The notes beneath the pieces are model-generated. The model was not told the DNA's origin, made no database searches, and saw only the letters and a list, made by a program, of their open reading frames with translations. Below, in pieces: positions 30,667 through 41,263 of a stretch of 64,000 nt of DNA (positions are counted from its first letter, which is position 1; each line of letters begins with the position of its first letter). Origin of the DNA: Tieghemostelium lacteum (Eukaryota; Evosea; Eumycetozoa; Dictyosteliales; Raperosteliaceae). The translations under genes and the position numbers were made by a program. The DNA lies in NCBI GenBank assembly GCA_001606155.1, contig LODT01000035.1, positions 548,658 to 612,657 on the forward strand, written 5' to 3'.

Positions 30667-30944
30667 TTATTGAATTGTACATGTTTCTTTTGAAAATTTT
30701 TCGTGATTAGATAATTTATATTTTGTTTGATTTGGTTGAGAGATATTTGGTTGAGTATTTGAGGTAATAATAGTGGAATTATTTAAATTCAATGATAGTT
30801 CTGAAGTTGATGGTGAGAGATTTTGCAGTGATTCTATGTAAAAATATAAAATTTATATAAAATTAATATAAGTATACAAAGAGTATTCTCAGTGACCATA
30901 GTGTTTAAATTATATTCACGTATATATTTACCTATTAATGCCAT
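30667..30944 (-). CDS. 59-residue Ser/Asn/Thr-rich protein (two exons)
   Basis: A very short first exon (30932-30944, MALI plus one base) is joined by a 98-bp intron (30834-30931, GTAAAT..ACATAG) to exon 2 (30667-30833). The protein reads ESLQNLSPSTSELSLNLNNS then TIITSNTQPNISQPNQTKYK and ends KETCTIQ. A tiny first exon coding about four residues followed by a Ser-rich protein is the layout of dictyostelid small prestalk/hssA-like gene families, although the glycine-rich part of those is absent here. Function unknown. It is too short and too split to show up as a long open frame. Confidence 0.55.
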
Positions 30945-31884
30945 AGTTTGGAAAAACAAATAATAAATTTATAAATTGGTTAAATGAAATAAATGTGAAA
31001 ATGTTTTAAATAGCTGAGAGAGAGTGAGAGAATTTGAAAATTTGTCTTTTTATAAGCGTAGTAGTTAGCTTGCTTCTCACTCTCTGTATATATCAGGAAA
31101 GCTTGTCAAAAATTTACCAACATTTTAACTATATATATATCAGAACCATTACACCACTTTTGGCTGTCAATCTCTTACACAACCCACTCCACTTACAATA
31201 ACAATAAATATTAAAAATAATTTAATATTTCATGGTTAAATTAACAGTCTAATTATTCATTAGAGAATATTCTATAGACACAACCAACACACACACATTC
31301 TGTGTATAATTGGTTAGATTTTTTTTTTATAGTAGTAGTTCACTTCTTTAGTATTGTGTTTGGTGTTTAACAGATCTAATTTAAAATATTAAAAAGATTT
31401 AATACCACTTCTTTTTTTTTTTTTATTTTAAAAAACAAATTTAGCAATAATACTATTGGTTTCTATTATTATAATATTTAAATTTGTTTTGTATTTGATG
31501 TCATTTGGAGTAGATTTCAATTTGAATAACTATTAGATTAGATTATTTTGAAATTTCTTCACTATAAAGATATTTTTATATTTATATAAAAAATAAGATG
31601 ATTCCATTTATGATTTGATCTATTGGTTAATCAAGTCTACTATCCCAATCAAGACTATAAACACTTCTATTTGTTATTATTATAATATTAAATAGTAAAA
31701 TAAATAAAAGATAAATTAAAAGTTTTGCTGTTTTAAAATACAGCTTTTTTCTTTCTACTTAGTAAAACCCGCGCATTTTATTGTTTTTTCAAATTTTCAA
31801 ATTTTTAAAAATGTGTTTTTTTTTTTATTTTTTCATTCATAGATTATCTTATCACAACCCTACATACATATATACACTAAAGAA
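30945..31884. other. Divergent intergenic region upstream of pcna
   Basis: A divergent promoter region of about 940 bp between the 59-residue gene and pcna. It is A/T-rich, with CA/GA-rich short runs near 31020-31090 and 31280-31300. At about 31765-31780 there is a G/C-containing motif AACCCGCGCATTTT. It is conspicuous in this base composition and resembles an E2F site (TTTSGCGC family), plausible for an S-phase gene. No gene seen. Confidence 0.45.
31762..31782 (+). promoter_or_regulatory. Possible E2F-like site upstream of pcna
   Basis: The sequence AAACCCGCGCATTTTATTG lies about 110 bp before the pcna ATG. CCCGCGCATTTT is close in core to the E2F consensus (TTTSSCGC) and is a rare G/C island in this DNA. 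E2F control of PCNA is well known in plants and animals; here it is inference. Confidence 0.35.
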
Positions 31885-32759
31885 ATGTTTGAAGCACGTT
31901 TATTAAAAGCAAATTTATTAAAAAAGATTTTAGAATCAATTTCAACTTTGGTTGAAACTGCCAATTTTGATTGCAGTCCTTCTGGTATTTCATTACAAGC
32001 AATGGATGCCTCACATGTTACTTTGATCAATTTGATTCTTCGTAATGATGGTTTTGAATCCTACAATTGTGATAGATCTCTTTCATTGGGTCTCAGTTTA
32101 GTATCTTTAGCTAAAATTTTAAAATGTGCTGGTAATGATGATGTACTCACTTTGAAAGCTCGTGATGAAGCTGATACTGTTACCTTTGTATTTGAATCAC
32201 CAAGTATGTATTCTATTTAGACACTGCAATTTATATTATTCAAAAACCAAATAGAAGTATTAATATAATTTGTTGTTTTTCCCGCCTTTTTTTAAATATA
32301 ACAGAAAATGACAGAATTAGTGACTTTGAAATTAAATTATTAGAAATCAAAAATGAACAATATGGTATCCGTGATTCTGATCACACTGCAGTTATTAAAA
32401 TGCCATCTGCTGAATTACAAAGAATCTGTAGAGATCTTTCCATTATTGGTGAAATTGTTACCATTAGTGCTGATAAACAAGGTGTTAAATTCTCAGTTTC
32501 TGGTGATTCTGGATCTGGTAATATCACTGTTAGACCAACCTCCGATGGTGATGCTGAATTGGCAACCTCTGTTGATGTTAAAGAACCAATTGTTTTAAAC
32601 TTTGCACTCAAATTCTTGACACATTTTACTAAAGCCACTCCATTATCTCCATCTGTAAAGATTAGTATGTCTGATGGTGTGCCAGTAGTTGTTGAATATA
32701 AAATCGAAGATTTAGGTTATTTAAGTTTCTTTTTAGCTCCAAAATTGAGTGACGAATAA
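31885..32759 (+). CDS. pcna: PCNA sliding clamp (two exons)
   Basis: Proliferating cell nuclear antigen is the trimeric ring that tethers DNA polymerases delta and epsilon and many repair factors. Exon 1 (31885-32203) begins [20 protein letters not shown] and carries the DNA-contacting stretch [19 protein letters not shown] 101-bp intron (32204-32304) follows, then exon 2 (32305-32759) with [20 protein letters not shown], the interdomain connector region, [14 protein letters not shown] and the C-terminal core [14 protein letters not shown]. The 257-residue length is normal. The junction restores [17 protein letters not shown] possible E2F-like site lies just upstream. All three homotypic interface features expected of PCNA appear intact. 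Confidence 0.97.
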
Positions 32760-32959
32760 ACACACCCAACTCACAATAACAACTCAAATCCCCACCCCAC
32801 ACTCAAAATCAAATCACCTCCATCAAATTCACCAATTAACTTTTTGTACACAATAAAATTGGAAAAGACTAGTAATTCTCTTCCAGTAATATTTTAAATT
32901 AAATTTCATGTTCTTTCACAAATCATTTTTAAATTTTATAAAAGGCTAAACAATTTCAT

Positions 32960-33562
32960 ATGCATTGCAAACTAACAGATATGATAAACATTGGTTTATT
33001 ATTACTATTATTCTATATTAGTAATGTTCAATGTGGTATTCCTATTTTAAATTTTGCACCCTATAAGACATCAGATTGTAGTGGTAGTATGGTTGGAATA
33101 GGATTTGGAATGCAAGAATATCAATGTATAATGAATGCCACCTCATCAGTTGTAGCCTATCAGATTGAAAACACCAACTATGCAAATTTGACTAACCGTG
33201 GTAGTCAATGGTGTGATTCCTATACAGGTTCTTCAGACTTCTATTTTAATAAATGTGGTAACTCTTTTGTTGAACCTACAAACTATTATTTCTTATACAA
33301 AGGTTATCAAGCAAAGATACCACCATCATCATTTGTAACCTATTACATGGACTACAAATGTAAAAATCAACTTGGATATTGGTTTGCAACTAATGCCACT
33401 GTGGTACATGAAGATGAAAATGTATCAACTGAGTATATGTGTCTCGATAATCAACCATTCACAAATACTTGTAATTCTCTAACTGGTAATTGTCAACTTT
33501 TACCAGCTTCCCAATCATGTAATCCTACCTATACATTTAACATTGAGTGTACATCTTCTTAA
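32960..33562 (+). CDS. Secreted Cys-rich protein, unknown
   Basis: A 200-residue single-exon gene (193 if the second Met at residue 8 is used). A signal peptide, INIGLLLLLFYISNVQC, is followed by an extracellular-type sequence with about ten Cys and several N-x-S/T sites (NATSS, NLTN, NATVV, NVST). Features such as TSDCSGSMVGIGFG, QEYQCIMNATSS and YYMDYKCKNQ recall short secreted dictyostelid proteins of unknown function. No catalytic motif is seen. The start choice is not decided by sequence; MINIGLL gives the cleaner signal peptide. Confidence 0.7.
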   Translation: MHCKLTDMINIGLLLLLFYISNVQCGIPILNFAPYKTSDCSGSMVGIGFGMQEYQCIMNATSSVVAYQIENTNYANLTNRGSQWCDSYTGSSDFYFNKCGNSFVEPTNYYFLYKGYQAKIPPSSFVTYYMDYKCKNQLGYWFATNATVVHEDENVSTEYMCLDNQPFTNTCNSLTGNCQLLPASQSCNPTYTFNIECTSS

Positions 33563-33634
33563 CACTCCAATTTACCACTACTTTTTTTGTACTATTTAAT
33601 TTATTCAAATAAAATTTAATTTTAAATAATTATA

Positions 33635-33704
33635 CCTGGTTATTTTTATAGATTTTACAAATTTTTAATTGTTGTTAACTTGATTGGTAAATGTCATAAC
33701 CAGG
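33635..33704. repeat. Short inverted repeat between genes
   Basis: CCTGGTTAT (33635-33643) and ATAACCAGG (33696-33704) form a 9-bp perfect inverted pair with a 52-base spacer. The motif TTATTTTTATAGAT occurs beside each arm. It may be a hairpin in the 3' flank of the secreted-protein gene or chance; no RNA class is recognised. Confidence 0.3.
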
Positions 33705-33817
33705 CTGATATTTATTTTTATAGATACCCCTGTCAGTTATTTTTTTTTTCTTTTAATTTCATTTTTGTTTCGTTTGTAGTAATATTACAAAAACTATAGT
33801 ACTATTTCAGAAAAAAA

Positions 33818-35181
33818 ATGAGTTTACTATTTAATAATGAAGTTTCAGATGAAAATGAATTGACTAATCTTGTTATGCAATGGTTGGATGAAAAAGGTTA
33901 TTCCAACGCATTGAAATCCCTCGAAGAGGATTCAGGACACCAATATCATAGCAGTACAGTTAAAATGGGTGGCCAATTAGAGGTCATCTTTACCGACTAT
34001 AAAGAATTACAATTGTCAATGCAATCTGCAAATAATAATACCGATGATGATGATAATGAATTGGTATGTTAGCTCTCACAAATTTAGTGAATATTATAAA
34101 CTAACTAAACTCATTTTATATATATAGAAAGTAGAAGGAAATGGAGTATATCCAAAGACATTATGTAAAGTTTTTGATAAAGTACATGCAGCAAATATAT
34201 TATCCTTTAGATTCCATACCAATGAGACATCAAATCTCATGGTAACATCATCATCTGATAGAACAATAAGAGTAACAAATTATATAACAGGTGAACACTT
34301 AAATACATTCTATGGAAATTCACACTTCCTATCTTTAGACTTTAACCCTGTCAATCCGTATGTTTATATAATGTATTTTATGTACTTTCATATAGGAAGA
34401 TATTAACATTTAGGTGTTTAATTTTAGTGAATTTTTATTAGCATCAGCAGTAGACGGTAAAACTTTATTATTTAAATTAACAAGTGATGGAAAGGTATTT
34501 GAAGTATTACAGGAATTCAATACACACAAGAAATATGTTGTAAGAGTTAGATGGTCAAATGACGGTCAATTATTTGCAACATGTTCTTATGATAAAACAG
34601 TTTGTGTCTATGGAAAAGATGGTGATACCTATAAACTTAAACATACATGGGAAGTAGCAAATACAGTTGAATCATTGATATTTACACCATCAGGTGACAA
34701 TATCATTGCTGCAATTAGAGAAAGTAATTATCTACACTATTTCAATATCGAAGATCATTCCATTGAGAAATATAATATGAATTCAAATGGTGATGATCAT
34801 GTATCATTCAGTGCAATGGAATTTTCAATTCCACCTCAAAGTAACTATCTGGTAGTTTCAACTGACAGATCCAGACTCATAATGTTTAAATTATATTCTG
34901 ACAAACAAGTTAGAAATTTCTATGGTGCTACTAACGACCAATATTGCACTACCAGAAACAGAATGGATCCAACTGGAAAGTATCTATATTCGACTTCACA
35001 AGACAATGTAATCTATGTCTGGGAAATCTCTTCTCAAAAAGTAGTTGCAAAACTCTCTGGACATCGTAATTCCATTCGTGATATTGATATAGCTCCAAAT
35101 GGTGAGATTTTAGGTTCTGTTTCATTTGATAAAACCGTCATTCTCTGGACAAATGATGGTGTTGAAGGTAATCTCTATTAG
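33818..35181 (+). CDS. LisH and WD40 repeat protein (three exons)
   Basis: Exons at 33818-34063, 34128-34357 and 34428-35181 give a 409-residue protein. The N-terminus has a LisH dimerisation motif (NELTNLVMQWLDEKGYSNAL, with KSLEEDSG following). A beta-propeller of WD40 repeats fills the rest: ILSFRFHTNETSNLMVTSSS, FLLASAVDGKTLLFKL, VVRVRWSNDGQLFATCSYDK, YLYSTSQDNVIYVWEI, SIRDIDIAPNGEILGSVSFD, ending DKTVILWTND. Both introns have GTATGT donors and AG acceptors, and phases agree. LisH-WD40 proteins are usually scaffolds of ubiquitin-ligase, microtubule or chromatin complexes; which one cannot be told here. It is convergent with GCKR, with stop codons only about 25 bp apart. Confidence 0.85.
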
Positions 35182-35205
35182 GTTAATTAGTCTTAAAACT
35201 ATTCT

Positions 35206-37062
35206 TTATTTTAAATGATATCGTATAATTGGTTGTTTAATAAATTCAGATCGGATAGTGGATGGTGAAGTAAATTTACCAGATGCCAATAACAAGGCAC
35301 ATGGTACAATATTCTTAATTTGATTTTCATTGGCATATTCAATGTGTTTGTAAACTGGAAGTTCATCTATATCTTTAGGAACTGTTGGCTCCTCTATAGA
35401 ATAGATGGATCTTAGCATTTGAATTCTACTTTGTTCAGTTGAAACCTTCATTATATTTTCAACTATTCCACAAGCTCTATAGAATAACTTATTATTTGTT
35501 AAACTGAGATCAATCATTCTGTTACTATACACCTTTCCATAGAATACAAAGCCACCAGTAGTCAATGAATTCAATATCAATTTCAAAGATAACTCTTGGT
35601 ATACAGTTGAAAGATTATCCAAAAGTTTAGGTTGACTTAGTTGAATATTTATAATTTTAATATCACCTGTTCCTAATTGTTTTCTAATTGTATTAAATTC
35701 AATTTCATTAGAACTGAATATTAATAAATATATATTTTTATGTGTTGAATATTTTGTGGAGATGGATTGAATTTTCTTTAACTGATATTCCAATGCTGGT
35801 GAAGAAGAAGAAATTGAAATTACTAATGTATCGTTATTATCTAGATTTAACTGATCAAAATCATTTTCAGAGATTAAATATTCTTTGGAAATCTTTGATA
35901 AATCTCCATCACGATTTTGCATAATTTCCCAACCTTTCTTATTATTACTATCAAATAAATATGCATTTACATCAGTTGATTTGGCACCAAATGTAGGGAC
36001 AGTTTCAGATGCATCTATAAAACCTACAATACCCAAACTCTCATCAGCTAAATAATACAATTTAGATGAGTTTTTTAATGAATTTGATGTTGATTCTATA
36101 ATTTCAGAGATTGCATTGATATTATAATAAGTCTCACGAACTGTAATTTCATATACCAAAACAATGTCTCTTAATATACCAATAGTGGCATCACTATTTA
36201 AAGAACTAACATCTTTACCAATTAAAGGTAGGTTAAATGATTTGGCAATGGTAGTTGAAAATATTAATTCCAGAAGGATCTTTGTAGTTGAACCTGATTT
36301 CATTCTGGTACTGCCAGTTAGTGGTTCTGGACCAATTATAGGGTTTACTATAAAATATCTTCCAGTTTGATCATTGTCTCTTTTTTCTGCTAGAATTTTT
36401 GTAATCTCATAGAATGAGTGTGTCCATTTTTCAATTTTGAGTTTTCTTGCTAGTTCGATAGTATTGAATCCCAATAATGTTGTAATGACTCTAGATTGAT
36501 CGGTAAGTGTCAAAAGATTGTTTAATTGACCTGCTATATAAGGTGCACTGAAACCACATGTAATACCAATATAGAATAGATATTGGTTGGAGGATTTTGG
36601 TATGAATGGTTGTAAGTTATCAATGGATTGTTCAATGTTATCTTCTGCACCTTCTATACCAACTGTCAGTGCTCTGTCACCTCCTGCTATTAAATAATGA
36701 AATCTAATTCGATTTTGTTGCTGTATTTCCACCATTAATCTATTGAATGTTCTAGCAACAAAAAATGCAATTCTTCCACTAGTACCTGCACCTGACATTA
36801 CAACATCCAATACACTGTCACTAGTAGATTTCAATACAGTGACTAGAGATTGAATAAGTCTTGTAAGTTCCTGATAGTTTGCCAAATCATTTAAACCATC
36901 AAAATCAGAATATCCACTAAAGATCTGTGCATCAGTTTGTCTAAATAACATTAATAGTCCTTTACTATTAACTTTATCTAATTCACCAACAGTTACAGAA
37001 TTTGATCTCTCTGTTATTGATATTTCCATATTATCTGATTTTAAGATACACACAAACCGCAC
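35206..37062 (-). CDS. gckr: Glucokinase regulatory protein-like SIS protein
   Basis: A 618-residue protein with two SIS sugar-phosphate-binding domains. The N-terminus MEISITERSNSVTVGELDK matches the PITEKSNPLTQDLDK start of GCKR, so translation may begin at the internal Met at residue 12. SIS-1 has VMSGAGTSGRIAFFVARTFN, HYLIAGGDRALTVGIEGAED and IGITCGFSAPYIAGQL. NPIIGPEPLTGSTRMKSGSTT is the hallmark shared with bacterial MurNAc-6-phosphate etherase (MurQ). Length fits GCKR (about 625), not MurQ (about 300). In animals GCKR binds fructose phosphates and inhibits glucokinase; in an amoeba the ligand and partner are unproven. A role in sugar-phosphate or peptidoglycan-sugar sensing is speculation. 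Confidence 0.88.
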   Translation of the reverse strand: MRFVCILKSDNMEISITERSNSVTVGELDKVNSKGLLMLFRQTDAQIFSGYSDFDGLNDLANYQELTRLIQSLVTVLKSTSDSVLDVVMSGAGTSGRIAFFVARTFNRLMVEIQQQNRIRFHYLIAGGDRALTVGIEGAEDNIEQSIDNLQPFIPKSSNQYLFYIGITCGFSAPYIAGQLNNLLTLTDQSRVITTLLGFNTIELARKLKIEKWTHSFYEITKILAEKRDNDQTGRYFIVNPIIGPEPLTGSTRMKSGSTTKILLELIFSTTIAKSFNLPLIGKDVSSLNSDATIGILRDIVLVYEITVRETYYNINAISEIIESTSNSLKNSSKLYYLADESLGIVGFIDASETVPTFGAKSTDVNAYLFDSNNKKGWEIMQNRDGDLSKISKEYLISENDFDQLNLDNNDTLVISISSSSPALEYQLKKIQSISTKYSTHKNIYLLIFSSNEIEFNTIRKQLGTGDIKIINIQLSQPKLLDNLSTVYQELSLKLILNSLTTGGFVFYGKVYSNRMIDLSLTNNKLFYRACGIVENIMKVSTEQSRIQMLRSIYSIEEPTVPKDIDELPVYKHIEYANENQIKNIVPCALLLASGKFTSPSTIRSEFIKQPIIRYHLK

Positions 37063-37149
37063 CCAGAGTGGAATTGGGAAATCAAAAAATGAAAAATAAT
37101 ATCTTGGAATTTAAATTATAATTAATTTATTTACAATAGAATATAATGA

Positions 37150-38181
37150 TTATCTGTATATACCTTTTCCTCTTAAGTTTAGGTATGCCTCTTTTACATC
37201 GTCAGTGAGTTTTTGTATAACTTTAAAAACTGAAGAATCATAATATCTAAGTGATGATTTGGGATCTGTATAATTTGATGATAAACCAGTAATATCACAA
37301 TACTTTTTAGTTGGTACCAATGTTTGTGATACTTCAATATTTTCATCTGTTTATAAATTAAAGTTAGTTACAATGAAAATGTATTTCAAGATGAAAGAAC
37401 AGGATAAAATATACTAACAAGTTGGAAAAGTTGCAGGTAATTCACTATAGTTTTCACTTGCAATGATTTGTTTTACAGTTTTCCATTGTTTCTTATAGGA
37501 ATCAACTGGATAGGTAAACTTTGGATTTTTAAATGGATAAATGATATTTGCTTGTGGTTGAATTAATTGTGTTGTTTGTATTGGATCTTCAACAGACTTC
37601 TTCCTACCTGGTTTCTTTTTGGTAGAAGGTGGCGGAGGTGACCTAGGTGAACTAACTGGCGATGGTGATTTAGATCCAGTTTTGGTATTTAATGTGATTT
37701 TTAATGATGGTTTTTGATCTTGAACTGGTGTGGCAGCTGCTTTTTTACCTCTTCCCCTGGTTTTAGGTTGAACAGGTGTTGAGGTTGCAGATTTATGTTT
37801 TTTATTTGGTGGTCTATCTGTTTCGGAATCTGAATCATCTTCAGATTGATCTTCTATATTTATATCTTCCGAATCTGAGTTTTCTTGTTCTGATTCACCT
37901 TGAATATCGTCATCAGAATATAGACTCTCATTTTGGTCATCAGATTCCTCAGATGATGTTTCTAAATCAATTTCCTCATTTTCAATATCAGATTCCTCAG
38001 AGGAAACAATCTTTTTTCTTTTTCTTGCTGCTGTTTTGTTTACTGGTGCTGGTGTTGCTGCTTTTTTACTTGATGCTGCTCTTTTACTTATTGGGAGTGG
38101 TACATCTACATCAGAAATGGATGAATCTGATTGTTCATCTTCTGACAGTTTTATAACCTTTTTCTTTCTACCTGGAGGCAT
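37150..38181 (-). CDS. INO80 complex subunit C / Ies6-like (YL1-C domain), two exons
   Basis: Exon 1 (37419-38181) codes a basic/acidic, Ser-rich N-terminus (MPPGRKKKVIKLSEDEQSD) with an AT-hook-like KTRGRGKK, long acidic SSEESD runs, and the start of the conserved part, IYPFKNPKFTYPVDSYKKQW. Exon 2 (37150-37346) completes it: VPTKKYCDITGLSSNYTDPK, SLRYYDSSVFKVIQKL. That YL1-C module is the signature of Ies6/INO80C, a nuclear subunit of the INO80 chromatin remodeller (with Arp5). The related Vps72/Swc2 also has YL1-C but a different N-terminus. Total 319 residues; the 72-bp intron is phase-consistent. The N-terminal 200 residues are much longer than in human INO80C. Confidence 0.85.
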
Positions 38182-38535
38182 TTTTTAAAAAATTAAAGAA
38201 CAATGAAAAAAATAAACAAATAAAAAGAAAAAAAAAAGTATATATTTATAAAAATAGTAATAATTATTATAATTATTTAATTTATAATTAAATTTAGATT
38301 TATAATTTCTATGAACTTAAGTTTTGGGTTAAGTCATTTTTAATATCAATAAATTCTTTTAAAATTTTAATTTTATTTTTAAAACAAACTGATCAAGCAT
38401 TTTATTTGAAAACTTAAAGTTTTCTTTGATTTGTTTAATTTTTTTTTTTTTTTTTTCTTCTCCACAACCGAATAACTTGAGTTAATTTATATTTGTTTAG
38501 TTCCAAAAGTAGATATACAATTGTAAATTAAAGAA
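38182..38535. other. Divergent promoter region
   Basis: Head-to-head spacing between the INO80C-like gene and the lipase gene. It is A/T-rich with a long T run at about 38433-38458, a common dictyostelid promoter feature. No gene is seen. Confidence 0.5.
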
Positions 38536-41175
38536 ATGACTTCTTCTGTCAGTCAATTATTAGCATCTGATAAGCAATCATTGGTTACCAGATCATGGAA
38601 AGTAAATATTTAGAACAAAACCCCTATATATAGGATTGGAGGTTTTCTTTGAAAAATTTTTTGACGTATGATATTCACATCTTACTATTTATAGCCACAA
38701 GGTAATGCCATTGCAACAGTAACATTTATTCATGGTCTAGGTGAACATTCAGGTAGATACGAACATGTATTCTCAAAATTCACTCAAGAAGGTATCATTG
38801 TAAATGCCTATGACCAAAGAGGTCATGGTAAGAGTGGTGGTGTTAAAGGTCATTCTCCATCTTTAGATCAGTCATTAAACGACGTTCAATTGATTGCCAG
38901 CAATGCTGATCCAAATCTCCCACATTTCATCTATGGTCACAGTTTTGGAGGTTGTTTAGCTCTTCACTATACCTTAAAGAAGAAAGATACTCCACCAACA
39001 GGTACTATTGTAACTTCACCATTCATTAAAGCAGCTGTAAAAGTACACCCTGCCAAGGTCTTCTTTGGATCAATCTTTAGTAAGATTGCACCATCAAGCA
39101 CTGTCTCTAATAATGTCAATCCAAATTTCATCTCTAGAGATGAAGAAGTTGTTAAAGAGTATATGGCTGATCCATTAGTTCACGGAAAGATCTCTTTGGC
39201 TTTGGGTAAATGGGTTCTTCAACGTTCTGAACAATTGATTGATTTAGCTCCACAATTTGAATCACCATTATTATTGATTCACGGTGCTGATGATAAAATT
39301 ACTGATCCAAAAGCTTCTCAATCATTCTATGATAGAGTTACTGCTCAAGATAAAACTTTGAAACTCTGGGAAGGAATGTATCACGAGGTTCACAATGAAA
39401 AAGATAGAGATCAAGTCATTCAAATGATTATTACTTGGATTAAAGATCATATTAAGAATCTCAATAACACCATTGCCGCTACCAATGTAAATATTCCTGA
39501 AAATCAAAAACCAGTAGATGAGGTTAAACCAGTTGATGAGGTTAAACCAGTTGATGAAATCAAACCAATTGAAGTTATTAAACCAATTGAAGAAGTTAAA
39601 CCAGTCGAAGAAGTTAAACCAGTTGATGAGGTTAAACCAATCGAAGAGGTTAAACCAGTCGAAGAAGTTAAACCAATTGAAGAAGTTAAACCAGTCGAAG
39701 AGGTTAAACCAGTTGATGAAGTTAAACCAATTGAAGAAGTTAAACCAGTTGAAACTGTTGTTGAAGAGGTTAAACCAGTTGATGAGGTTAAACCAATCGA
39801 AGAGGTTAAACTAGTCGAAGAAGTTAAACCAATTGAAGAGGTTAAACCAGTTGAAACTGTTGTTGAAGAGGTAAAAACAATTGAAGTAGTTAAACCAGTT
39901 GAAGAAGTCAAACCAATTGAAGAGGTTAAACCAATTGAAGAGGTTAAACCAATTGAAGAGGCTAAACCAATTGAAGAAGTTAAACCAATCGAAGAAGTTA
40001 AACCAGTCGAGGAAGAGAAACCAGTCGAAACTGTTGTTGAAGAAGTTAAACCAGTTGAAGAAGTTAAACCAATTGAAGAGGTTAAACCAGTCGAAACTGT
40101 TGTTGAAGAAGTTAAACCAGTCGAAGAAGAGAAACCAGTCGAAACTGTTGAAGAACAAAAACCAGTCGAAGAAGCTAAACCAATCGAAACTGTTGAAGAA
40201 CAAAAACCAGTCGAAACTGTTGTTGAAGATGTTAAACCAATTGAAACTGTTGAAGAACAAAAACCAGTTGAAACTGTTGAAGAAGTTAAACCAGTCGAAA
40301 CTGTCGAAGAACAAAAACCAGTTGAAGAAGAAAAACCAGTTGAAACTGTTGTTGAAGAAGTCAAACCAGTCGAGACTGTTGAAGAACAAAAACCAGTTGA
40401 AACTGTTGTTGAAGAAATCAAACCAGTCGAAACTGTTGTTGAAGAAGTCAAACCAGTCGAAACTGTCGAAGAACAAAAACCAGTTGAAGAAGAGAAACCA
40501 GTCGAAACTGTTGAAGAAGTCAAACCAATTGAAGAGGAGAAACCAGTTGAAACTGTTGTTGAAGAACAAAAACCAGTCGAAACTGTTATTGAAGATGTTA
40601 AACCAGTTGAAGAAGAGAAACCAGTCGAGACTGTTGAAGAACAAAAACCAATTGAAGAAGAGAAACCAGTTGAAACTGTTGTTGAAGAACAAAAACCAGT
40701 TGAAGAAGAAAAACCAGTCGAAACTGTTGTTGAAGAATCAAAACCAGTTGAAGAAGAAAAACCAATTGAAGAAGAGAAACCAGTTGAAACTGTTGTTGAG
40801 GAATCAAAACCAGTTGAAGAATCAAAACCAGTTGAAACTGTTGTTGAAGAGGTCAAACCAGTAGAAACTACTGAAGAATCAAAACCAGTTGAAGAAGAAA
40901 AACCAGTTGAAGAATCAAAACCAGTTGAAACTGTTGAAGAAACTAATGAAGAAGAAACCAAAGAAGAAGAAACTAAAGAGGAAGAAACTAAAGAAGAAGA
41001 AACTAAAGAAGAAGAAACTAAAGAAGAGGAAAAATCTACTGAAACTACCACTGAAGAACAAAAACCAAGTTCACCAGACTCAAACAACAATAACAACACT
41101 CAAGCACCAAAGAAACCAAATAACAGTCAAAAGAAAGGTAAAAAGAATAACAAGAAAGGTAAAGGTGGTAGATAA
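38536..41175 (+). CDS. Monoacylglycerol-lipase-like hydrolase with long KPVEE repeat tail (two exons)
   Basis: Exon 1 (38536-38601) codes MTSSVSQLLASDKQSLVTRS and WK. A 93-bp intron follows, then exon 2 (38695-41175). Residues about 20-285 are an alpha/beta hydrolase of the MGLL/serine aminopeptidase S33 group: FIHGLGEHSGRYEHVF (oxyanion HG), YDQRGHGKSGG, nucleophile elbow YGHSFGG with Ser105, acid LLIHGADDKITDP and His in GMYHEVHNE. The next 550 residues are a highly repetitive acidic/basic tail built on KPVEEVKP, KPVETVEE and variants, then ETKEEETKEEE, then a basic GKKNNKKGKGGR end. Total 848 residues versus about 300 for MGLL. The hydrolase likely acts on monoglycerides or related esters; the tail's role is unknown. 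Confidence 0.85.
39508..41035 (+). repeat. Degenerate in-frame coding repeat (KPVEE/KPVETV)
   Basis: More than 60 variant copies of a 12-18-bp unit (AAACCAGTTGAAGAAGTT and relatives) lie inside the lipase gene. Near the end (about 40945-41030) it changes to GAAGAAACTAAAGAA units. Because the units lack certain trinucleotides, the other frames and the opposite strand are also open for long distances; those are by-products. Confidence 0.85.
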
Positions 41176-41263
41176 ATTATAAATGTAAAATATTTTTAAA
41201 TTTATAAATAGAAATACCTTAATATTAAGGTGACTTTGTTTTTTATTTGAGTTATTATTATAA

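Noticed and set aside
39504-41099. 531-codon open frame on the minus strand (Ser/Thr/Gly-rich), plus long frames at 39811-40692 (minus) and 39518-40864 (plus)
   Set aside because: These are by-products of the KPVEE coding repeat, whose units lack stop trinucleotides in other frames. They have no start context or domain and overlap a conserved gene's continuation.
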